This document shows positions 6,211 through 12,454 of a stretch of 12,454 bases of DNA, piece after piece (positions within the stretch are counted from its first letter, which is position 1; each line of letters begins with the position of its first letter). The position numbers were made by a program, and so were the translations under genes. The stretch is from GCA-003244245 sp050700495. GTDB taxonomy: Bacteria; Actinomycetota; Actinomycetes; Mycobacteriales; Pseudonocardiaceae. The stretch is taken from positions 1 to 12,454 of the forward strand of contig JBOHHF010000085.1 of the NCBI GenBank assembly GCA_050700495.1, read 5' to 3'. A model generated the notes under the pieces. That model was not told the origin of the DNA. It searched no databases and saw only the letters and a program-made list of their open reading frames with translations.

Positions 6211-7459
6211 TTAAGGGGTGGCGATGACCTGGCGGGCCATCCGGGCCAGCTGCTTGGTGTCGCCACCTGGGCGGGCCTCCAACGCGACGGCCAACGGGGC
6301 GAGGTACTGCTGGCGGGCTCGTACCGAGCTGAGTTTGGTCACGTTGGTGATGGCGCCATGGGCCAACTGCAGGCCGTTGTGCTCACCGGCCCGGACGTGG
6401 ACGGTGGCCAGCAGGATGCCGGAATTGATGTGAGCGCGCTGGTTGTTGATGCCTTCCCATCGCCGTACTGACGTCACCGCGAACGGCTCCGCCGCGTCCA
6501 GCCGCCCGCGGGCGACCTCCAGGCGCGCGCCTACCTGGTCCAGATCACCGGTGGCGTCCGTGCGGCCAGGTGTCCACACCTGCCGCGACTTCCCCAGCTC
6601 CCGATCGGCGGCATGCCGCTCACCGAGAAGATCCAGTGCAATCGCTGAGTCCGCGAGCGCGCACGCTTCCACGACTGCCCGCGTGCGCCGCCCCGTCACC
6701 GCGCGCTCGTCGTCCGGCGGGATGTCCCACGCCTTGGCCTGCGCGAACTGAAGTATCTTCAGCCCGTCCTGGGGGTGGCCGTGTTCCACGGTGGCCAGCC
6801 CAGCATAGGTCAAGGTGAGAGCCTGGAGGTAGGCGTCACCGGTCTGTGTCGCCAGCTCCAGCGCACGTGCCCAGTGATGCATGGCGCGGTTGTAGAGACC
6901 GGCGTCGAACCCGGCCCACCCGGCCTGAACCTGCAGCTCCGCTACCGCCACCAGGAGGGCCCGCGTGACCGGTTCGGCGCCCGGCACACCCAGCAGCCGC
7001 TGCGCCCACACCACCGCCGCGCTGCTCACCTCCGGATTCGACCCGTGGGCGCGGCTGAGGTCCCGTAGCCGCAGGGTGAGGTCGCGCACCTGCGCCACGT
7101 GGATCTGAGAGATCCGGGACGGCAGCGGCACCGGTCCCGGCGCGGTGCCGGGCAGCTCCAGCAATTCGCCGAGCTGCTTGACCGGTTGACCCACCATGGC
7201 CACACCGCCCAGCGCGAGCAGGTGCCGGCGCAGCATCTCCGCGCTCACCCCCTCCGGAGGGTCGGCGACCGTGACCCTCTCAGGGTAGGCGCCTTCCGGC
7301 CCGTGGCAGGTGCCGTCCGGGCTCCACCAGGACAGGCCCATCATCTCCGGCGGGACGTCCAGGCCCCCGACGATGCGCCGGAGCACCCGGTGGTTCTCGG
7401 TCGGGCCACGGTGACCGGTACAGCGCGGGGTCGATCGGGTCGGGTCGATCGTCGCTCAT
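6211..7459 (-). pseudogene. XRE-family TPR regulator with its HTH deleted and frame broken
   Basis: The original start is ATG 7459, preceded by GGAGGGGG. Its frame gives MSDDRPDPIDPALYRSPW (7459-7406), the usual opening of a common actinobacterial regulator family, but then reads nonsense to a stop at 7280 (59 codons). The homologous sequence resumes in another frame at about 7400: NHRVLRRIVGGLDVPP, then MGLSWWSPDG, and runs intact to 6211. That downstream part (391 residues if started at GTG 7386) holds GVSAEMLRRHLLALGGVAMV and helical TPRs including LTLTYAGLATVEHGHP. From memory of the family, about 50-60 residues containing the helix-turn-helix (an SQ-Q-IA-TGQSQSEVSEIL type region) should lie between the two parts and are absent. 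The long frame has no good ribosome site. It may survive as a DNA-binding-deficient TPR protein, but a decayed gene is more likely. Confidence 0.75.
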
Positions 7460-7464
7460 CGCTT

Positions 7465-7472
7465 CCCCCTCC
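7465..7472 (-). promoter_or_regulatory. Strong ribosome binding site of the broken regulator
   Basis: On the minus strand GGAGGGGG is followed by AAGCG and ATG 7459. It marks the ancestral start codon and shows that translation would initiate in the short, frame-broken reading frame rather than at GTG 7386. Confidence 0.7.
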
Positions 7473-7491
7473 GGTGGATGTGACCGGACGC

Positions 7492-7497
7492 ACCGTA
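7492..7497 (-). promoter_or_regulatory. Possible -10 box (TACGGT) for the broken regulator
   Basis: TACGGT on the minus strand lies about 33 nt upstream of ATG 7459, giving a short leader that includes the GGAGG site. No -35 match supports it, so this is a weak call. Confidence 0.25.
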
Positions 7498-7573
7498 GCG
7501 CCCCACCCGATAGCATGAAGATCGGCCCAGCAAACCGGCTGTTCCCCTCGGTGGTTACGCGATCGGCAGTAAC

Positions 7574-9031
7574 TTACTCAATCGATTGCGCATGATTGAA
7601 GATATTGAGCGGATCCCATCTCCTCTTCACCTGCTGAAGTTTGGGATAGTTCTCTTTGTAATAGAGGGTCTTCCAGTTGGAAAGGTCGACGTCGGGATAG
7701 TTGACATAGCAGCCGTCGAGACGGCCATCAGGGACTGGCCCGTCATCGCCATACATGGCAGCGTAGAAGTCGCGGATCCAGTGGAGGTTCGCCTCGTCGT
7801 CGTTCTCATGGGTCCAGTAAGTCTGGTACTGCAACTTCATAGCCGACGAACGTTGCGGGATCGCCGTCCGGGCCGGATCGACCGCATTCACCTGACCGCC
7901 GTAGGAATCTACTTGAAGCAACGCCTGCGTATTCTGAAATCTGGACTCACGTAGATTTTCCCATATCGTTTGGCACTCGCCGGTGGTGAAATTGCCGATC
8001 ATGTAGGCCGACTTGTATTTACCTCGTCGGGGATTTCCCGAGCCGTTGAGGGTCTGGGTCGCAAACAGCCAGGGCATCACCTGAATATCGAGGGTCGACG
8101 CCGGAATGCCGTGGTAACCAACAGGGGTGACAAGGGGCTCGGGACGGACATCGGCAGGACGAACCGCGTCCCGGAAGGCGCGTATAAGATCGGGGTCATC
8201 ACCCACCGACTGAATGGTCAATCCAATATTAGGCGTGGGTGCACACGTGAGGTGCAGCAGCGCGAACAGGCCCTGGAAGGGGTCACCGGGATCTTTGTGG
8301 TCAACGAAGAACTGGCCATAGCTCTGCAAGAACTCAGTAAACGAATCAATAGTGAAGTCATCCCAGTTCCAGCTCTCACTGGCCAGGCACGCCCGTGACG
8401 GCGCAACCGGAGGGTCAGCAAAAAAGAACTTTGTCACGATACCGAAGTTGCCGCCACCTCCACCCTGATTCCCCCACAGCATCAGCGATTCGGCACTGTT
8501 CGTCACCTCCGCGCTGAACCGATCACAGTGCACATGTCCGTTACTGTCGACATGGACCACCTCGACGGCACTCAGGTAGTCGACCGTCAACCCGTGCAGG
8601 CGCGACAACAGTCCATAGCCCCCACCGGTGATATGACCTCCTGCGCCCACCGAGTAACAGGAACCCCCGGGTAAGGTCACCCCGTGCTGCTTGTACAACT
8701 GGGCATAAACATCGAACAGTGTGGCGCCCGCGTCGACAACCAGCCACCCGGTCTCAGCGTCGACGTACACATCATTCATGAGAGACAAATCAGCAATGAC
8801 TCCGCCAGTGTTTCCATAGGCGAAATTCTCATAGCAGTGACCGCCGCTGCGCACTGTGATGCGTAGCCCCTCATGCACAGCCGACTCAACCGCCGCGACG
8901 ACATCAGCCGGGCCACTGCATAGCCGCACATACGCCGGGTCAGCGATCCAACGCTGGTTGAAACCACGGATCACTGTCCCGAATCGGGGATCGCCAGGTA
9001 GCACGATGGGCTGGCCTGCACTGTTGTGCAC
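7574..9031 (-). CDS. BBE-type FAD-linked oxidoreductase, predicted bicovalent flavin
   Basis: This is 485 residues from GTG 9031. The N-terminal PCMH FAD-binding domain shows RSGGHCYEN with H65 and PGGSCYSVGAGGHITGGGYG with C125. These are the two residues that bind FAD covalently (8-alpha-histidyl and 6-S-cysteinyl) in berberine-bridge-like and oligosaccharide oxidases. The C-terminus YVNYPDVDLSNWKTLYY and KRRWDPLNIFNHAQSI is the BBE domain. Such enzymes oxidise alcohols, sugars or natural products using oxygen. No secretion signal is evident. Start choice: AGGAGG (9043-9038) sits 6 nt before GTG 9031 but touches ATG 9037; TTG 9061 also stays in frame. G+C is much lower than in neighbours (two 60-base lines counted gave 45% and 50%, against 72% in the ABC ATPase), suggesting horizontal gain. 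It lies 151 bp downstream of the exporter operon; co-function is inferred only from position. Confidence 0.92.
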   Translation of the reverse strand: MHNSAGQPIVLPGDPRFGTVIRGFNQRWIADPAYVRLCSGPADVVAAVESAVHEGLRITVRSGGHCYENFAYGNTGGVIADLSLMNDVYVDAETGWLVVDAGATLFDVYAQLYKQHGVTLPGGSCYSVGAGGHITGGGYGLLSRLHGLTVDYLSAVEVVHVDSNGHVHCDRFSAEVTNSAESLMLWGNQGGGGGNFGIVTKFFFADPPVAPSRACLASESWNWDDFTIDSFTEFLQSYGQFFVDHKDPGDPFQGLFALLHLTCAPTPNIGLTIQSVGDDPDLIRAFRDAVRPADVRPEPLVTPVGYHGIPASTLDIQVMPWLFATQTLNGSGNPRRGKYKSAYMIGNFTTGECQTIWENLRESRFQNTQALLQVDSYGGQVNAVDPARTAIPQRSSAMKLQYQTYWTHENDDEANLHWIRDFYAAMYGDDGPVPDGRLDGCYVNYPDVDLSNWKTLYYKENYPKLQQVKRRWDPLNIFNHAQSIE

Positions 9032-9037
9032 GTTCAT

Positions 9038-9043
9038 CCTCCT
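9038..9043 (-). promoter_or_regulatory. Shine-Dalgarno deciding the FAD oxidase start
   Basis: AGGAGG on the minus strand is immediately followed by ATG (9037) and then, after ATGAAC, GTG (9031). A zero-length spacer would block initiation at the ATG, so the GTG with a 6-nt spacer is the better start. Confidence 0.65.
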
Positions 9044-9182
9044 GTTGAAGAAACGACTCAACGGGTGTCGGCGACCGAGGCCACCGAGCGCACGGCTCGG
9101 AAGGCAACCGCTCCGGCCCCGCCTCTGGCGGCAATCTACGTGGTCGGCAGCACCAGATGCCCTCTTGGCGTGGACCAGTGGG

Positions 9183-9998
9183 TCAGGGGCGGCGGACGCC
9201 CCAGGTGGCGATGGCGGCGGATCCGATGGTCAAAACGGCAGCGATGACCAGCGCGCTGACGGTCGCCCCGACTACCGGATCGGCTAAGACCCATCCACGG
9301 GCGGCGTCGACCGCGTAGGTGAGCGGGTTGACGGTGGCAATCACCTGCATCCACGGCGGCAGCTCAGCGATGGGCACGAACGCGCTGGATGCGAACATCA
9401 GCGGAAAGATCACCACGAACCCGATCATCTGCATCAGCTCGACATTGCGCACCCAGCTGGCCAGCGCGATGAATACCCAGGACAGCCCCGCGCCGACGGC
9501 CAGCCCGATCAGCAACGCCAGCGTGGTCCCGGCAATCCCACCGGCCGGGGCGTAACCGTAGAGCACGGCGGCGGCCACCACGAGCACCACGAGCTGGATG
9601 GTGTTGCGCATCAGGTCGAACAGGCTGCGCGCAACCAGCACCGAGATCATCGAGATGGGTAAGGTACGAAACCGGGTGAAGGCCCCGCTTTGCAGGTCTG
9701 TGACCAGCCCTGAACCGGACCACATCGCCGCCTGAGTGCCCGTGGTCACCAGGATCGCCGGCAGCAGGAAGTCGATGTAGTTGACCCCGGACGGGAAGCC
9801 GGGCGAGTTCGCGATGCTGTGAAACACCTGGCTGAACAGCGTCAACATGATCAACGGCTGGAGCAGGCTCAACACCAGCAGCCGCGGATCCCGCAGCCGG
9901 CGTAGCGCCCGGCCGGTGAGCACCTGCATTTGGGTGCGCAGCCCGCTGCCGGCCGGGCGGGACTGGACGGTGCTGGGCGGCGTGGCGAGTGTCGTCAT
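9183..9998 (-). CDS. ABC-2 type permease, DrrB-like drug exporter subunit
   Basis: This is a 271-residue membrane protein. About six hydrophobic segments are visible, near residues 40-59, 77-93, 133-149, 158-181, 190-210 and 242-267. FASSAFVPIAELPPWMQ and the following NPLTYAVDAARG form the ABC-2 signature near the C-terminus, as in daunorubicin exporter DrrB. An Arg-rich N-terminal coupling region (RALRRLRDPRLL) precedes the first segment. The ATG overlaps the stop of the ABC ATPase by 4 nt (ATGA), so the two subunits are made together. The pair should pump a hydrophobic drug, lipid or natural product out of the cell; substrate unknown. Confidence 0.93.
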   Translation of the reverse strand: MTTLATPPSTVQSRPAGSGLRTQMQVLTGRALRRLRDPRLLVLSLLQPLIMLTLFSQVFHSIANSPGFPSGVNYIDFLLPAILVTTGTQAAMWSGSGLVTDLQSGAFTRFRTLPISMISVLVARSLFDLMRNTIQLVVLVVAAAVLYGYAPAGGIAGTTLALLIGLAVGAGLSWVFIALASWVRNVELMQMIGFVVIFPLMFASSAFVPIAELPPWMQVIATVNPLTYAVDAARGWVLADPVVGATVSALVIAAVLTIGSAAIATWGVRRP

Positions 9999-10924
9999 GG
10001 GCGGGCTCCGGTCAGGGTGAGGTACACGTCGTCCAGCGTCGGCTCGTGCAGGCCCAGCTCGTCGGCCTCGATACCGGCGTCGTCCAGCGCGCGCACCACG
10101 ACGGCCAGCGCGCGCGACGACTCCACCGGAGCGGTCAGCATCCGGCCGGACTGCAGCGGGTCCAACCCAGCCCGCCGCAGGGCGTCCAGCGCCGGTCCGA
10201 TATCGGCGGCAACGGCCAGCGTCGCACTGACGGTGCGCCGGCCGATGCGGCCCTTGAGTTCGGCCGCGGTGCCGGCCGCGATCACCTGCCCCTGGGACAG
10301 CACGGTGATGGTGTCGGTCAGCCGGTCGGCCTCATCGAGGTACTGGGTGGTGAGCAGCACCGTAGTCCCGCTGGCCACCAGGGAGAGCACGACGTCCCAC
10401 ATGCCCAGCCGGCTCTCCGGGTCCAAGCCGGTGGTGGGCTCGTCGAGGAACACCACGTCGGGCCGCCCCACCAGGCTGCTCGCCAGGTCGAGTTTGCGCC
10501 GCATCCCTCCGGAGTAACCCTGCGCGGGCCGGTCGGCGGCTTCGGCCAGCCCGAACAGTTCGAGTAGCTCTGCCGCTCGCCGGCTCGCCTCGCGCCGGCC
10601 GGCACCCAGGAGCCGGCCCAGCAACACCAGGTTCTGGGCGCCGGTGAGGTCCTCATCCACCGAGGCGAACTGGCCGGTGACGCCGATCCGGCGGCGTACC
10701 TCGGCGGCGTCGCGTACCACGTCGAAGCCGGCCACCGTCGCGCTACCGCTGGTCGGGGCGAACAGCGTGGTGAGAACGTTGACCAGGGTGGTCTTGCCCG
10801 CGCCGTTGTGCCCGAGCAGGCCGTGCACGGTGCCGGCCGGGACGGCCACGCTCACCCCGTCCAGAGCGGTGACGTCGCCGAAGGTCTTGCGCACCTCGCC
10901 GGCGTCGATCATCAGCTCGCTCAC
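9995..10924 (-). CDS. ABC transporter ATPase, DrrA-like drug exporter subunit
   Basis: This is a 309-residue cytoplasmic nucleotide-binding subunit. It shows Walker A GHNGAGKT (38-45), Q-loop Q85 (GVTGQFASVDEDLTG), signature YSGGM (137-141), Walker B VVFLDEP (157-163) and D-loop GLD. The switch residue is Q194 in TTQYLDEAD instead of His, which is the normal state for the DrrA group. The C-terminal extension ending ELGLHEPTLDDVYLTLTGA is the DrrA-type regulatory tail that helps assembly with DrrB. The GTG start at 10924 overlaps the tetR stop by 4 nt (GTGA), with GAGGGGAG just upstream as ribosome site. It forms the energising half of the exporter with the permease that follows. Confidence 0.95.
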   Translation of the reverse strand: MSELMIDAGEVRKTFGDVTALDGVSVAVPAGTVHGLLGHNGAGKTTLVNVLTTLFAPTSGSATVAGFDVVRDAAEVRRRIGVTGQFASVDEDLTGAQNLVLLGRLLGAGRREASRRAAELLELFGLAEAADRPAQGYSGGMRRKLDLASSLVGRPDVVFLDEPTTGLDPESRLGMWDVVLSLVASGTTVLLTTQYLDEADRLTDTITVLSQGQVIAAGTAAELKGRIGRRTVSATLAVAADIGPALDALRRAGLDPLQSGRMLTAPVESSRALAVVVRALDDAGIEADELGLHEPTLDDVYLTLTGARP

Positions 10925-11550
10925 CGGTGCTCCCCTCGTAACGCGCCGTGCAGGAAGATCTCGATCAGTTCTTCGAGGTCGCCGGGACCCGGCGCCCCGA
11001 GTGCAACCATCCGCAACCTCAGCATCCGGTCGCCGGTCACCGCCAGCAGATAAATCTGCGCGCTGCGCTCGGGACTCAGCCGCAGGCGCGCGGCGTCGGG
11101 GGCCAGCAGGTCAGCGAGTGCGCTGATGAGCTCACCTATTGCGCGGCCCGGACCGCTGGGCGATCCGGGGCTGGGTGGCCCGGTGCAGGAAGTGCGGACG
11201 GCGTGCCCGACTGAGATGGCTTGATCCCAGTGCTCGGCGACGGTGGCGGTGGCCTGCAGCAGCCGGTCGGCCACTGGCAGCTCCCGCGGGATCTGCCGTA
11301 GTGCGGCCACCGGGCCGGCCGGATCGAACGCGGCGTCCAGGCAGGCTGAGAACAGCTCTTGCTTGTCGGCGAAAACGCGGAACACGGTGCCCTCGGCGAC
11401 CCCGGACGCGGCCGCGATCTGCCCCGAGGTCACGGCCACGCCGTGCTCGATGATCAGCGGCAGGGTAGCGGCCACGATCGCCGCGCGTCGATCGTCCGGG
11501 CTCATCGCCTGGGCCCGCTTGCGATGGGCCTCAATCACGTACTCAACCAT
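10921..11550 (-). CDS. TetR-family regulator, probable repressor of the DrrAB-type exporter
   Basis: This is 209 residues from ATG 11550. The N-terminal TetR DNA-binding domain runs RRAAIVAATLPLIIEHG, then the helix-turn-helix TSGQIAAASGVAEGTVFRVF at 41-60, then ADKQELFSACLDAAF. The C-terminal half is the divergent ligand-binding and dimer region. The frame stays open upstream to 11655, but that part contains an 18-bp operator-like palindrome directly before ATG 11550, so it is regulatory DNA. TATGGT (11551-11546) could be a -10 box with leaderless start at GTG 11538, 7 nt downstream; this would shorten the protein by four residues. It is first gene of the operon with overlapping ABC genes, so autoregulation that also controls the exporter is the likely logic. 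Confidence 0.92.
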   Translation of the reverse strand: MVEYVIEAHRKRAQAMSPDDRRAAIVAATLPLIIEHGVAVTSGQIAAASGVAEGTVFRVFADKQELFSACLDAAFDPAGPVAALRQIPRELPVADRLLQATATVAEHWDQAISVGHAVRTSCTGPPSPGSPSGPGRAIGELISALADLLAPDAARLRLSPERSAQIYLLAVTGDRMLRLRMVALGAPGPGDLEELIEIFLHGALRGEHR

Positions 11551-11552
11551 AC

Positions 11553-11570
11553 GGAGTGAGCGCTCACTCC
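11553..11570. promoter_or_regulatory. Perfect 18-bp palindrome, probable TetR operator
   Basis: ggagtgagc and gctcactcc form an uninterrupted perfect palindrome, 2 bp upstream of the tetR ATG and adjacent to the possible TATGGT -10 box. GAGTGAGC/GCTCACTC half-sites are of the kind bound by TetR-family repressors. Binding here would cover the core promoter and repress tetR and the exporter. It lies 97 bp from the divergent NYN gene and could influence that gene too. Confidence 0.8.
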
Positions 11571-11666
11571 ACCGCTTGGATGCTGTGGGCTGCGTGGCGT
11601 TCGCTGGCATTCGACGGCACCGGACTTCCTCGCCATACTGGGCAGGCGTTTCCAAGCGCAGTCTGC

Positions 11667-12454
11667 ATGGCCGCTCCGTTGAGTGGCCGGGGTCGTCTTT
11701 ACGGCGGCCCCTTTTTTGTGTTCGCGGAGGGGTGGACGGATCGCTGCGCGGTCTTGGTCGATGCCGGTTATCTCTACGCCGAAGGCGGCAAGCTGTGCTG
11801 CGGTACCCGGGGCCGCGGACGCTCGGCGCTCAAGCCGTCCTTCGCCGTGGTGCTGTTGCAGAAGGTGGCCCTGGAAACGACCAAGCTGCCTGTGCTGCGC
11901 ACCTACTGGTACGACGGCGCCCGCCACAGCATCCGCACGCAGGAACAACGCGAGGTTGTTGGGCTACTCAACGTCAAGCTTCGTCTTGGCCGCCTCAACG
12001 CAAACAACGAGCAGAAAGGCGTCGACGCCCTGATATACCGCGAGCTCATGACGCTCGCCCAGAACCGGGCTGTCAGTGATGCGGTGCTGCTCAGTGGTGA
12101 CGGTGATCTCTGCGAGGGAGTGTGGGCGGCACAAGACCACGGGGTGCGTGTCGTGTTGGTCGGCATAGCGTGCGTTAGGGGCCACAATCAGTCTGAGGAA
12201 CTGGTCCTTGACGCCGATCATCTCGTCGTTCTCAGTAAGCCACAGCTGGAACCGATGTTCACGTCCCGCTCTCCTGTCGCAACTGGACACGCCGGTGTCG
12301 CTATCTGCCGCGTCGTAGTGTTGTCGGAGGTGGGCCTGACGGTCATGTCAGGAAAGGCTGATCCCCACGGTGCCGATGTCACTGTCAGTGAGACCCCGGG
12401 AAAGGACCATCGCGGCATGCGGAGGTGCCGCTACCGGCAACTTCTCCCCCAAAC
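11667..12454 (+). CDS. NYN-domain (PIN-like) nuclease family protein, 3' end cut by window edge
   Basis: The frame is open from ATG 11667 to the last base (262 complete codons) with no stop, so the C-terminus is outside. The NYN/LabA-like core holds CAVLVDAGYLYAEGGKL (27-43, D32), TYWYDGAR (79-86), NEQKGVDALIYRELMTLAQ (114-132, D120) and LLSGDGDLCEGVWAAQDHG (141-159, D145 and D147). These acidic residues match the metal-binding site of NYN RNases, which are thought to cut structured RNA. After about residue 185 the sequence continues with PQLEPMFTSRSP and a less conserved tail. No Shine-Dalgarno precedes the ATG; CATACT at 11634-11639 is a possible -10. GTG 11718 is an alternative start closer to the domain. 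It is divergent from tetR. Confidence 0.85.
   Translation, partial: MAAPLSGRGRLYGGPFFVFAEGWTDRCAVLVDAGYLYAEGGKLCCGTRGRGRSALKPSFAVVLLQKVALETTKLPVLRTYWYDGARHSIRTQEQREVVGLLNVKLRLGRLNANNEQKGVDALIYRELMTLAQNRAVSDAVLLSGDGDLCEGVWAAQDHGVRVVLVGIACVRGHNQSEELVLDADHLVVLSKPQLEPMFTSRSPVATGHAGVAICRVVVLSEVGLTVMSGKADPHGADVTVSETPGKDHRGMRRCRYRQLLPQ

Noticed and set aside
7415..7450. Repeated GATCGACCC strings as an operator or attachment site
   Set aside because: They are explained by coding the DRPDPIDP leader peptide conserved in the regulator family.
9062..9182. Promoter (TAGATT at 9138-9133, minus) and small hairpin CCGCC-AGA-GGCGG before the FAD oxidase
   Set aside because: There is no -35 match at a proper distance and the stem is only 5 bp. 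A separate promoter is plausible but not supported enough to list.
11551..11655. Upstream in-frame extension of the TetR protein
   Set aside because: It contains the operator palindrome and likely promoter, and TetR proteins normally start 10-25 residues before the first helix, as ATG 11550 provides.
11535..12290. Minus-strand open frames opposite the NYN gene
   Set aside because: They have no domain features and oppose a plus-strand frame with a complete NYN motif set.

Overview
The window comes from a high-G+C Gram-positive bacterium, most likely an actinomycete of the Pseudonocardiales type (inference). Codons are G/C-rich at third positions, several promoters look leaderless (a TANNNT box 6-7 nt before a start codon), and it carries families typical of that group: a DUF222/13E12 protein, a TPR regulator of the usual actinobacterial XRE type, a DrrAB-type exporter and 47-residue TPR arrays. 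I see no tRNA, rRNA, CRISPR array, insertion sequence or prophage gene.

Left part (1-3243, all minus strand). The N-terminus of a DUF222/HNH-type protein runs off the left edge. After a 182-bp gap with no recognisable gene comes a two-gene unit: a P-loop ATPase (2038-3243) and, overlapping its 3' end, a protein with an N-terminal domain carrying a PDLWSVR motif and C-terminal TPRs (513-2057). The TPRs are encoded by near-identical 141-bp units. This ATPase/TPR pair is the best candidate for a poorly described system; a signalling or biological-conflict role is plausible but unproven.

Middle (3244-6210). Two divergent pairs have very short shared promoter gaps: ATPase / aldo-keto reductase (32 bp) and class V aminotransferase / beta-lactamase-fold serine hydrolase (38 bp). 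Each gap holds back-to-back -10 boxes placed for leaderless transcripts. The two convergent junctions (reductase/aminotransferase and serine hydrolase/regulator remnant) each hold a stem-loop of the same geometry: 22-nt arms, one mismatch, 20-nt loop, abutting a stop codon.

Right-middle (6211-7459). This is a broken XRE-type TPR regulator. The conserved N-terminal leader and its strong ribosome site survive, but the helix-turn-helix segment is missing and the rest is in another frame.

Right part (7574-12454). A TetR regulator, a DrrA-like ABC ATPase and a DrrB-like permease form a tightly overlapping minus-strand operon. A perfect 18-bp palindrome lies just upstream of tetR and is probably its operator. 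Downstream of the permease lies a BBE-type bicovalent FAD oxidase of clearly lower G+C, probably acquired, which may act on the exported or detoxified compound. Divergent from tetR, a NYN-domain (PIN-like) nuclease runs off the right edge.
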